NCBI GenBank assembly: GCA_022705325.1
Contig: JAKJER010000019.1
Span: forward strand, 1 to 64,000
Direction of reading: 5' to 3'
DNA from: Planctomycetota bacterium
GTDB lineage: Bacteria > Planctomycetota > Phycisphaerae > SM23-33
DNA: 64,000 bases
The notes beneath the pieces were generated by a model, which made no database searches, had not been told where the DNA came from, and worked only from the letters and a program-made list of their open reading frames with translations. Both the position numbers and the translations under genes were made by a program. Below, one piece after another: positions 33,958 to 41,854 of this stretch (its first letter is position 1; each line of letters begins with the position of its first letter).

Positions 33958-36141
33958 CTACTCCGCCATGGCGGCCTCGCACTCGACCACCTTGCGCAGG
34001 TAGAGTTCCTTGCTGAGCAGGAACTCCTCGTACAGCCAGGCGAGCTGCTTCAACCGCCCGGCTACCTGGCGCTTGGAGAACTTGCGGGCCTTGGGGTCGA
34101 GCTTCGGCGGCGGGGGCTTGTCCGAGTCCGGCGGCAGGGGGCGGGTGAGCGTCTTCTTGTCCGACGAGTCGTAGACCAGCACCCGCAGTTCGTCGGCCGG
34201 CACGAGGTGGCGCCACAGGAAGGCCTGCATGCGGTCCTCGCAGGCCTTGGCCTCTCGCACGATCTCGCCGGCGGGCGTCTTGGCCCGCCCCTCGACGCAC
34301 ATGGCCACGGGCGTGTCCGTGGAGGCCAGCGTGGTCTTGATCGAAAGGCGGAGGGAGTTCTGCTTGCCCGAGATCTTGGTCGGGTACAGCTTGAAATCCT
34401 TGGGGTCGCCCTTGAGGCTCAAGGCGATCTCCCCCTCGAAGCCGTCCTTTCGGATGACCTGGAGCCCGACGGTAGTGGACTGCTTGCCTCGCATGGCCAG
34501 GCTCGAGGGCACCAGGAACAGCTCGAAGTCCGCCCGCGGCTGGCTGAGGCGAAGGCGATAGGTGAACGCGGCTCCGCCCGCGCGGGCCGTGTCGCCCAGG
34601 TGCACGTAGTACGTCCCGTCGGCGGGCAGCTTGAAGCGGATGTACGAGTCGGCGTGGTGGGTGTTGGTGCCCGCGGTCGGGTCTTCCACGTCGTCGCTGA
34701 GGGCCAGCAGATTGCCCGACGCGTCGGTCAGCTTCAGCACCGAATCCAGGGGCGACTCCAGCTTGCGGGCGTCGACCTCGGCCACCAGGACCTGCCCGGC
34801 CTTGCCGGCGACCTGGAAGACGTCCCAGTCGTCGGCGCAGTCGATCCGCCCGTTGATGATCGTTCCCAGGCTCACCTTCTGGGCCTGCTTGACGTGGTTG
34901 TTGGGCTCCTGGTCGAGACACTCGGGCAGCGTGTCCAGGACGAAGGGCACGCGGTTGGACACGTGCCTGCCCTTGCGGACGGCGATCGAGTGCATCCCCG
35001 GCTTGGCGTCCGCCGGCGGCAGGAGCAGTTGCGCCTTGTCCGTGTGATAACCCTGGACCTCGACCTTGATCGGCTTGCCCGCCTGGGCGCCCAGCGGGAA
35101 GACGCCGGTCACGAAGGGCACCTCGCCGACGGTCATGCGATAGACCCAGTCCTCGCGGCCGCGAAAGATCGCGTCGGTGATCTGGAGCACGTACTCGCCG
35201 TTGACGGGGGGCTCGAAGAGCAGGACGGGATCGGGCTTGAAGCGGAAGTCGTCGTTGTAAGCGACCTCGCGCCCGTGGGCGTCGAAGATGGCGACGACGG
35301 GCTGGAACCAGCCGGGCACGGCGTCGGCGACGTAGGGGACGAGCTGGCGGGCGCTGACGGAGACGACGAGCCTCTGGCCCTTTCGGGCCTCGAAGCGATA
35401 GCGGTTGATCTCGCCGGAGGCGATCTGCCCGTTGAGGGTGCAAGGCACGCTGACGCGGGCCTCGACCTGATCGTCCGGGCGCTTCCGCAGGGCGTTCTCT
35501 TCCTTGCCCAGGATCTGTTTCTGGGAGGTGTGCATGGCCTCTCGCGTGTGCTCGGGAAGCTGGCCCACGTGGAAGACCATCGGGTTGGATATCCCTCGCT
35601 CCGTTACCAGGCGGATCTCCCGCATGCCCGGCTCGGCATCGGCGGCGATCGTCACCTCCACGAACGCCAGGCTCGACAGCGACGCGCACGCGGGCTGGTT
35701 TTCGTATTCCGCCATCCGCCTCTGGATGTTGGAGAGGACCTTGCGGTCATCGGCGTCCAGCAGCTTCACCTCTTCCGCCGGCGTCAGCGTCTTGGGCTTG
35801 GACTTGCCGCTCTTGCTCTTGGCCTCTTTGGCTGCCTTCAGGGCCAGGGCGTGGGCCTCCTTGCGGTACAGGCTGAGCTGCTCGCGCATCAGGGAGGCTT
35901 CCTGGTTGTTCAAGCGCCCGAAATACTCCACCACCTTGGTCTTGACGCCGGAACCGGTGATGACCGCGCCCGTCAGCCCGTCCATGCCCTGGCCGCCCAG
36001 GCGGATCCGGAACGTCGCGCCCTGCTGTCCGCCCGCGGGATAGACGTAACCGATGTACGGGCGGGGCTGGGCAAACGCCGCCGATGAGCCCAACAGCACT
36101 GCCGCTACGACCAGAAGAACTCGCCACTGCACTTTCACCAT
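33958..36141 (-). CDS. Secreted protein with PPC-type domains, planctomycete DUF1501-associated
   Basis: A 727-residue exported protein from the ATG at 36141 (GAGGAG upstream). A signal peptide (about 5-24, AAFAQ) is followed by 'YIGYVYPAGGQQGATFRIRL', the standard opening of planctomycete pre-peptidase-C-terminal proteins, and then a helical Lys-rich insert. Two PPC-like beta-sandwiches follow ('LNGQIASGEINRYRFEARKG' at about 235 and 'INGRIDCADDWDVFQVAGKA' at about 435). The family accompanies DUF1549/DUF1553 and DUF1501 genes, exactly as here. A role in extracellular substrate binding is likely but unproven. It is third in the leftward operon. Confidence 0.85.
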   Translation of the reverse strand: MVKVQWRVLLVVAAVLLGSSAAFAQPRPYIGYVYPAGGQQGATFRIRLGGQGMDGLTGAVITGSGVKTKVVEYFGRLNNQEASLMREQLSLYRKEAHALALKAAKEAKSKSGKSKPKTLTPAEEVKLLDADDRKVLSNIQRRMAEYENQPACASLSSLAFVEVTIAADAEPGMREIRLVTERGISNPMVFHVGQLPEHTREAMHTSQKQILGKEENALRKRPDDQVEARVSVPCTLNGQIASGEINRYRFEARKGQRLVVSVSARQLVPYVADAVPGWFQPVVAIFDAHGREVAYNDDFRFKPDPVLLFEPPVNGEYVLQITDAIFRGREDWVYRMTVGEVPFVTGVFPLGAQAGKPIKVEVQGYHTDKAQLLLPPADAKPGMHSIAVRKGRHVSNRVPFVLDTLPECLDQEPNNHVKQAQKVSLGTIINGRIDCADDWDVFQVAGKAGQVLVAEVDARKLESPLDSVLKLTDASGNLLALSDDVEDPTAGTNTHHADSYIRFKLPADGTYYVHLGDTARAGGAAFTYRLRLSQPRADFELFLVPSSLAMRGKQSTTVGLQVIRKDGFEGEIALSLKGDPKDFKLYPTKISGKQNSLRLSIKTTLASTDTPVAMCVEGRAKTPAGEIVREAKACEDRMQAFLWRHLVPADELRVLVYDSSDKKTLTRPLPPDSDKPPPPKLDPKARKFSKRQVAGRLKQLAWLYEEFLLSKELYLRKVVECEAAMAE

Positions 36142-36203
36142 GCGCTGCTCCTCAAGCGAGGCACAAGCAACGGACAACTGAACACGGACTACCGGCTACT
36201 GTC

Positions 36204-37571
36204 TCACATGATCTCCGTCAGCAGTCCTCCCGACTTGACCTTCTCGGACACGTCGGGCAGGACGTGGGCGTCCAGCCCCATCGGGTGGGGCAGTTTGGCC
36301 CGCGCGTCGATGCCGCCCAGGCGATAGATGCTCCCGAGGAGATCCACCGGGTAGACCGGGCGGTCCTTGACGTTCTCGCCCTTGGCGTCGGACGAGCCGA
36401 CGATCTGTCCGCCCTTGAAGCCGCCCCCGGCCACCAGCACCGAGAACACCTTGCCGTAATGGTTGCGCCCGCCGTTCCAGGGAGGCTGCCAGTCGATCTT
36501 CGGCCCGCGCCCGAACTCGCCGCAGCACCACACAATGGTCGTTTCCAGCAGCCCGCGGTCATGCAGGTCTTGCAGCAGGGCGGCCAGGCCCTGGTCAAGC
36601 TGCGGGCACTGGCGGCGCATCGTGTTGAAATGATTGGAGTGGGTGTCCCACCCGCCGGGGTAGTTGATCACCACGTAGGGCACGCCCGCCTCGACCATCC
36701 GCCGGGCGGCCAGGCAGTCCTGTCCGAACGTGTGGCGTCCGTAGCGGGTGCGAAGCTCGGGCTTCTCCTTCTCCAGGTCGAACACCTCGCGCCCCTCGCC
36801 CAGGATCAGCCCGTAGGCCTCCTTCTTGGCCGTCTCCGCCGCGCGGACCTGCGGGTTGGTCCCCAGCGTACGCCCCAGGGTGTTGGTCTGCTCCAGCAGT
36901 TCGCGGCGGGCCTTCTGGCGGTCGTCGCTGACGCTCCGCAGGACCACGCCCTCCACCTCGAACCGCTGGGCGTTGGGGTCGCTGCCGGTCGCGAAGGGTT
37001 TGTATCTGGGGCCCAGGAACCCTTCCTCGGAGAAGCGCCCCTGCGGGCGGGTCAGCACCACGTACGGGGGGATAATCCCCTTGTACTGCCGCCCCTTGAA
37101 CATCGCGAACACCGCCCCGATGCTCGGATACGCCAGCCGCTCGCCCGGCAGGTGCCCCGTCTGCATGAGGTAGGCGGCGGTCTCGTGCCCGTTGTTGCCG
37201 TGCGTCATGCTGCGGATGAGCGAATACTTGTCCGCCTGCTTGGCCAACTCCGGGAACAGCGAGCCCAGGCGGATGCCCTTTACGTTGGTCTCCACCACCT
37301 GCGAGAACTCGCCCATGTACTCCGCGCCCGACTCGGGCTTGGAGTCCCACGTGTCGTTGTGGCTCATCCCTCCCCACAGGAACACCTGGATCACCGACTT
37401 GGCCTTGGGCTTGATCGCCGGCGAGGACTTGCCCTCGCCGGGCATGACCGTCGCCGCCCCAAACGCCCGCCCGCCGCTTCCGGCCGCCAGCGCGCCCGCT
37501 GCGCCGCACAACCCCAGCCGCATCGCCTCGCGCCGCGAAACCCTGTCGTCGAGTCTGCCGTTCGTGCTCAT
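36204..37571 (-). CDS. DUF1501 protein, Tat-exported
   Basis: A 455-residue protein of the DUF1501 family (sulfatase/alkaline-phosphatase-like fold). The twin-arginine signal is 'SRREAMRLG' (about 12-20), followed by an Ala/Gly-rich hydrophobic segment. Typical pieces are 'VIQVFLWGGMSHNDTWDSKP', 'HGNNGHETAAYLMQTGHLPG', 'VINYPGGWDTHSNHF', 'IVWCCGEFGRGP' and 'NHYGKVFSVLVAGGGFKGGQ'. It is the middle gene of the DUF1553-DUF1501-PPC operon, a planctomycete hallmark. It begins 83 bp after the DUF1553 stop. The biochemical activity of the family is not established. Confidence 0.93.
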   Translation of the reverse strand: MSTNGRLDDRVSRREAMRLGLCGAAGALAAGSGGRAFGAATVMPGEGKSSPAIKPKAKSVIQVFLWGGMSHNDTWDSKPESGAEYMGEFSQVVETNVKGIRLGSLFPELAKQADKYSLIRSMTHGNNGHETAAYLMQTGHLPGERLAYPSIGAVFAMFKGRQYKGIIPPYVVLTRPQGRFSEEGFLGPRYKPFATGSDPNAQRFEVEGVVLRSVSDDRQKARRELLEQTNTLGRTLGTNPQVRAAETAKKEAYGLILGEGREVFDLEKEKPELRTRYGRHTFGQDCLAARRMVEAGVPYVVINYPGGWDTHSNHFNTMRRQCPQLDQGLAALLQDLHDRGLLETTIVWCCGEFGRGPKIDWQPPWNGGRNHYGKVFSVLVAGGGFKGGQIVGSSDAKGENVKDRPVYPVDLLGSIYRLGGIDARAKLPHPMGLDAHVLPDVSEKVKSGGLLTEIM

Positions 37572-37653
37572 GTTCAGGTCCTTCTTTATGTGTCAGATCT
37601 GAGCGACCAGCCTTCAGTTTACTCGGCGGCCCGCAATCCGCGGTCCGCAATTC

Positions 37654-39417
37654 TCAATGGCGGTACAGGAATTCGATGCTGTTGATCAGTGCCCAGGTAA
37701 TGTCGATCCAGTCTTCCCGCCGCTTGGGCGCGCCGGGCTTGGCTCCCTTGACCGTCGAGTACGCCTCGGCCCGCGCCATCTCGCCGGGCGTCGGGAACCG
37801 CGAGAGCACCGTCAGGTACAGTTCCTCGATGATCTCCCGGGGCGGCTTCTTCGACTCGAACAGCGCCTTGAGCGTGGGGCTGCCCTCCAGCTTGCGCTGG
37901 ATGTGACTCGAGTTGAGCATGTGCAGCCACTGGGCGGGCATGTGCCTGTTGTCCCGCTCGTTCCACATTCCCGTCGCCCGGGCCGACCGCCCGAACAACG
38001 CCAGGAACGGGCTGGTGATCGAGCCGTCGGCGATGGCGACGGCGGGCATGTCCTTCGGGATGTACGTGAAGGGCTCGGGGATGGGGCTGGTGTACAGGTC
38101 CGTCGTGCCGGTGATCTGGTTCACCGCGTCGATCAGGACCTCCGCGTCCAGCCGCTGAAGCGGATAGGCGGCGAAGTTGGCCTCCGCCTTGGCGTCCGCA
38201 AGCCCCTGCGCGGGGGCCAACTGGTAGGTGGCCGAGGTCAGGATCAGCCGGTACAGCCTCCTCATGTCGTACTTGCCGGCGATCATCTCCTTCTCGAGAT
38301 AGGCCAGCAGTTCGGGGTTGGCCGGCGGGTTGTCCGGGCGGATGTCGTCCGGTTCGTGGATGATGCCCCGCCCCAGCAGCCAGGCCCACACGCGGTTGGC
38401 GATGGCCCGCGTGAACCAGGGGTTTGTGGGCGTGATCAGCCAGTCGGCGAAGACCTCGCGCGGGTCCCGGGTGGGCTGGAGCTTGACCTTCGTGCCGTCG
38501 GGAAGCACGGCCGCGAGCGGCTTGAGCTTCGCGGGCAGGGTCGTGGGCTTCTTGTTCTCGCTGCCCTCCGGGGCGGCCGCCCCCGTCCCCGTCGACGGCG
38601 GGTGCGTCCCGTACGGGTCCCAGAAGACGTTCTCTTCCTTCCATTCCCGGGTGGGCTTATAGCCGATCTGCGAGAAGAAAGGCACCAGGCCTTCGGCGCG
38701 GTCCTTGGGCCACTTGTCGATGCGCGAGCCCATGAGGGCCAGGGCCACCGCCGTCGCGACGCCGTCGGGCGTCCGGTTCTGGATGGCCCGGTAGAAGTTC
38801 ACCGGGCCCACGCGGAAGTTGCTGCCGCTGGAGGTCAGCAGTTCGCGGGCGAAGTGGTCGTAGGGCTTGTTGTCCCGGATCGACGCCCGCAGCCAGCGGT
38901 GGTAGGCCTGGGCGGCGTTGGGCCAGAGGTTGACCGGAAACTCCGCCTTGATCCGCAGCACGTCGCCCCACTTCATCGACCAGTAGTCGGCGAACTCGTC
39001 TCGCTCCAGCAGGCGGTCGATCAGCTTGGACCGTTTGTTGCGGTCCTTGTCCTGAATGAACGCCCGCGCTTCCTGCGCGGTCGGCAGCACGCCGATCACG
39101 TCGATGTACGCCCGGCGGACAAACACCGCGTCGCTGCACAGGACGGGCTTGATCTTCAACGCCGCCAGGCGGGGAAGCACCAGGCGGTCGATCTCGTTGA
39201 CGGGCGTCACTGCGGCCGGGCTTTCGAAGACCTCCCCCTCGGCTCGCGAGAAGGCCTTGGGCTCGGCCTTGGCGGGCGCCTGGGGTCGGGGCGCCGGCTT
39301 GGCCGCCGCCTTGGGCTGCTTGTCGCCGGAGGGCGTCTTGGGCTGGGCGGCCGGGGCTGCGCACAACACGCCGGCAACCAGGAACAGCCAGACCGTCACG
39401 ATCGACGTCTTCATCAT
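37654..39417 (-). CDS. DUF1549/DUF1553 protein
   Basis: A 587-residue secreted protein from the first ATG of an ATG-ATG pair (39417/39414), which opens a signal peptide ('SIVTVWLFLVAGVLCAAP'). The more upstream start lacks an SD. After an Ala/Lys/Pro linker, a DUF1549 domain (about 70-270) contains 'FVRRAYIDVIGVLPTAQEAR', and a DUF1553 domain (about 320-580) contains 'WFTRAIANRVWAWLLGRGI', 'LYRLILTSATYQ' and 'LYLTVLSRFPTPGEMARA'. The usual N-terminal cytochrome-c-like region with CxxCH is absent. It is first of the three-gene operon. The function is unknown; the association with DUF1501 is constant across planctomycetes. Confidence 0.92.
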   Translation of the reverse strand: MMKTSIVTVWLFLVAGVLCAAPAAQPKTPSGDKQPKAAAKPAPRPQAPAKAEPKAFSRAEGEVFESPAAVTPVNEIDRLVLPRLAALKIKPVLCSDAVFVRRAYIDVIGVLPTAQEARAFIQDKDRNKRSKLIDRLLERDEFADYWSMKWGDVLRIKAEFPVNLWPNAAQAYHRWLRASIRDNKPYDHFARELLTSSGSNFRVGPVNFYRAIQNRTPDGVATAVALALMGSRIDKWPKDRAEGLVPFFSQIGYKPTREWKEENVFWDPYGTHPPSTGTGAAAPEGSENKKPTTLPAKLKPLAAVLPDGTKVKLQPTRDPREVFADWLITPTNPWFTRAIANRVWAWLLGRGIIHEPDDIRPDNPPANPELLAYLEKEMIAGKYDMRRLYRLILTSATYQLAPAQGLADAKAEANFAAYPLQRLDAEVLIDAVNQITGTTDLYTSPIPEPFTYIPKDMPAVAIADGSITSPFLALFGRSARATGMWNERDNRHMPAQWLHMLNSSHIQRKLEGSPTLKALFESKKPPREIIEELYLTVLSRFPTPGEMARAEAYSTVKGAKPGAPKRREDWIDITWALINSIEFLYRH

Positions 39418-39604
39418 GTGCCTGTACCTATTCGGGGACCTTCTACCTTCTGAACACCACATAAGGGTAACGCCACAGGCCGGCCTGACTTGCACCAGGC
39501 CGGACCGGAGGGAATTCTGAATCTTATAGGAATCATGAGAACCGCGATAGGGGGAAATTCCGTCGCGACCTGGGCGGGATTGGCACGCGGGGGAGGCTCG
39601 GGCG

Positions 39605-40306
39605 TCAGACCTCGGCGCCCTCCGGCTCCAGCTTGTAGCCCACGCCGCGTATGGTCTGCACCCAGCTTCGCAGCGGCCCGAGCTTGCGCCGCAACGCGGT
39701 GATGTGCACGTCGATGGTGCGGTCGGTGGCCACGCAGTCCAGGCCCATCGCCTGGTCCATGAGCTGGTTGCGGTTGAGCACTCGCCCGCGGGCGGCTGCC
39801 AGGGCCGTCAGCAGCCGGAACTCCGTCAGCGTCAGCGACAGCGGCTCCTGGTCGATCTCCACCTGATGGCGTTCGGGATCGATCAGCAGGGGCCCCAGGC
39901 GGATGACCGCCTTGCCCGAGGCCGGCGCCGCCGACAGGCGTCGCAGCAGCGTCTCGATCCGCGCTGCCAGCACCGACATGCTGAAAGGCTTGGTAATGTA
40001 GTCGTCAGCCCCGAACCGCAGGCCCACGACGATGTCGCTCTCCTCGCTCTTGGCTGTCAGCAGAATGATCGGAAGCGCCGCGGTCCGGCTGTCGTTTCGC
40101 AGCCGACTCAACACCTCCGTGCCCGCCAGGCCCGGCAACATGATGTCCAGCAGCACCAGGTCCGGCGGATCGCAGCGGACGTGGTCCAGCCCGGCTGCAC
40201 CGTCCTGGTACACCTCCACGCTGTAGCCTTCGCGCTTCAGCCGGGCTGCGACCAGATCGGCCAGGTCCCGCTCGTCTTCGATCAGGATGATTCGTTTCTT
40301 GGACAT
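39605..40306 (-). CDS. PhoB-like response regulator (OmpR family)
   Basis: A 233-residue two-component regulator from the ATG at 40306 (GGGAG upstream). The receiver domain (1-122) has Asp54 as phospho-acceptor, acidic Asp11 and Lys106 ('YITKPF'). The OmpR/PhoB winged helix (about 138-230) includes 'LTLTEFRLLTALAAARGRVL' and 'VDVHITALRRKLG'-type recognition elements (here 'IDVHITALRRKLG') and the wing 'VRTIRGVGY'-like 'VQTIRGVGYKLE'. Its position divergent from pstS makes it the probable phosphate-starvation regulator. No sensor kinase (PhoR) is adjacent. The shared upstream region carries an 11-bp repeat array that such regulators recognise as direct repeats. Confidence 0.9.
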   Translation of the reverse strand: MSKKRIILIEDERDLADLVAARLKREGYSVEVYQDGAAGLDHVRCDPPDLVLLDIMLPGLAGTEVLSRLRNDSRTAALPIILLTAKSEESDIVVGLRFGADDYITKPFSMSVLAARIETLLRRLSAAPASGKAVIRLGPLLIDPERHQVEIDQEPLSLTLTEFRLLTALAAARGRVLNRNQLMDQAMGLDCVATDRTIDVHITALRRKLGPLRSWVQTIRGVGYKLEPEGAEV

Positions 40307-40452
40307 GCTCCCAATCCGGGGATGCGACCCGCCCATCAGGCCCAGGAGGCGAGTCTGGGGGACGCTGATCTTAGGTGTCGCATCTCATGTACTCCTTCCT
40401 TCGAATCAATCCTAAAGTCGCCAACTGTCCGAGGCAATAGGCCAAAACAGGT

Positions 40453-40506
40453 TTAGCCGAACCTTAACAATTCCCCGCCAAAGCCTTAGCGCCCGCCCGG
40501 GAGAAT
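40453..40506 (+). promoter_or_regulatory. Pho-box-like array A with -10 element (pst operon)
   Basis: Four consecutive 11-bp units begin TTAGCCG (40453), TTAACAA (40464), CCGCCAA (40475) and TTAGCGC (40486). A -10-like GAGAAT (40501-40506) begins exactly 48 bp after the first unit. The same geometry recurs at 47492 and 48273. Eleven-bp direct repeats overlapping the -35 region are how PhoB/PhoP-type regulators bind. Confidence 0.65.
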
Positions 40507-40526
40507 GAATATGAGGAGACCGAGCG

Positions 40527-40772
40527 ATGATCTTGACCGGCCGAATTAGTGAACTCTTCATCAGGCCTTTATCCCGGCTTCTCCAGTGGCGGATACACCG
40601 TGTTCGCCCGGCCGGGACGGACCGGCCGACGTGGCAGGTGGAGATGTGGACCGTCCTGGGGCAGATCCTGGGCGGGCGAGTGATCGAACCGCCCGGACAA
40701 GGCCCCCGGAGGCCCGTCTCCGACGCGAAGGAACCTCGAAGTCGAGAAGGAGAGTCGAATGCGAACGAGTAA
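40527..40772 (+). CDS. Possible small leader protein upstream of pstS
   Basis: An 81-codon open frame begins at ATG 40527 with GAGGAG 8 bp upstream and starts 21 bp after the -10 of array A. It ends 14 nt inside pstS, an arrangement that would allow translational coupling. The product (start MILTGRISELF, Arg/Pro-rich middle, acidic tail) resembles nothing known and has no signal or membrane segment. It may be a regulatory leader, a real small protein, or chance in GC-rich DNA. If it is not translated, the pst mRNA has a leader of about 245 nt. Confidence 0.3.
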   Translation: MILTGRISELFIRPLSRLLQWRIHRVRPAGTDRPTWQVEMWTVLGQILGGRVIEPPGQGPRRPVSDAKEPRSREGESNANE

Positions 40773-41763
40773 GCAACTGGTCGTGGCGTGGATGCTCGTG
40801 CTGGCGGCGGCTGGGCCGGCCCTGGCCCAGGGCGTGAAGGTGGACGAGAACCTGCCCGAATACAAGCCCGTGCAGGGCGTGTCGGGCTCGATCAAGAGCG
40901 TGGGCTCCGACACCATGAACAACCTCATGACCCTCTGGGCGGAGGGCTTCCTCAAGATGTACCCCAACGTCCAGGTGGAGATCGAGGGCAAGGGTTCCTC
41001 GACCGCTCCCCCGGCCCTGATCCAGGGCTCCTCGACCTTCGGGCCCATGAGCCGGCCCATGAAGGACAAAGAGGTCGACGCTTTCGAGAAGCAGTACGGC
41101 TACAAGCCGACGGCCCTGCCCATCTCCATCGACATGCTGGCGGTCTACGTCCACAAGGACAACCCCATCAAGGGCCTGACGCTGGCGCAGGTGGACGCGA
41201 TCTTCTCCAAGAACCGCAAGGCCGGCTACGCCAAGGACATCGTCACCTGGGGCGACGCGGGACTGACCGGCGAGTGGGCCGACAAGCCCATCAGCCTCTA
41301 CGGGCGCAACTCCGCCAGCGGCACGTACGGCTTCTTCAAGGAGCACGTGCTGGCCAACGGCGACTACAGGGACAGCGTCAAGGAACAGCCCGGCTCGGCC
41401 AGCGTCGTCCAAGGCGTCGCCAACGACAAGTACGCCATCGGCTACAGCGGCATCGGCTACAAGACAGCCGACGTGAAGGCCGTTCCGCTGGCCCACGAGG
41501 GCGACAAGTTCATCCCCGCCAGCGCCGAGTACGCCTACACCGGCGAGTATCCGCTGCAGCGGTTCCTGCTGCTGACGGTCAACTACAAGCCCCGCACCGA
41601 ACTGGACCCCCTGCGCCGCGAGTTCATCCGCTACATCTTCAGCAGGCAGGGCCAGCAGGACGTGGTCAAGGACGGGTACTTCCCCGTCTCCAACAAGATC
41701 GCCGAGCGGGCCCTGGGCGCCGTGGGCATCCAGGGTGGAACCGTCTCCACCGCCGGCAAGTAA
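40759..41763 (+). CDS. pstS: Phosphate ABC transporter substrate-binding protein
   Basis: A 334-residue periplasmic phosphate-binding protein that delivers Pi to PstCA. A signal peptide (1-23, AGPALAQ) is followed by the type II binding-protein fold. Pi-contacting stretches typical of PstS are visible: 'SVGSDTMNNLMTLWAEGF', 'GKGSSTAPPALIQGSSTFGP' with 'MSRPM', 'GRNSASGTYGFFKEHVL' and 'GYSGIGY'. The start has AAGGAGAG upstream. It is the first recognised gene of pstSCAB. It sits 258 bp downstream of array A and opposite the PhoB-like gene, so phosphate-starvation induction is expected. Confidence 0.95.
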   Translation: MRTSKQLVVAWMLVLAAAGPALAQGVKVDENLPEYKPVQGVSGSIKSVGSDTMNNLMTLWAEGFLKMYPNVQVEIEGKGSSTAPPALIQGSSTFGPMSRPMKDKEVDAFEKQYGYKPTALPISIDMLAVYVHKDNPIKGLTLAQVDAIFSKNRKAGYAKDIVTWGDAGLTGEWADKPISLYGRNSASGTYGFFKEHVLANGDYRDSVKEQPGSASVVQGVANDKYAIGYSGIGYKTADVKAVPLAHEGDKFIPASAEYAYTGEYPLQRFLLLTVNYKPRTELDPLRREFIRYIFSRQGQQDVVKDGYFPVSNKIAERALGAVGIQGGTVSTAGK

Positions 41764-41854
41764 GTTCTGCGGTCCGCCCGCGGGGGTCGCGGCCCCACCC
41801 AGGCCCGGCCCCCGCGTCGCGGATCGTCGTGCTTCCCGCCGCAGCGAGGTACGC

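Noticed and set aside
33958..39417. Sulfatase or cytochrome-linked system
   Set aside because: DUF1501 has an alkaline-phosphatase/sulfatase-like fold, but the C-x-P/S-x-R sulfatase signature is absent, and the DUF1549 protein lacks the CxxCH haem motif.
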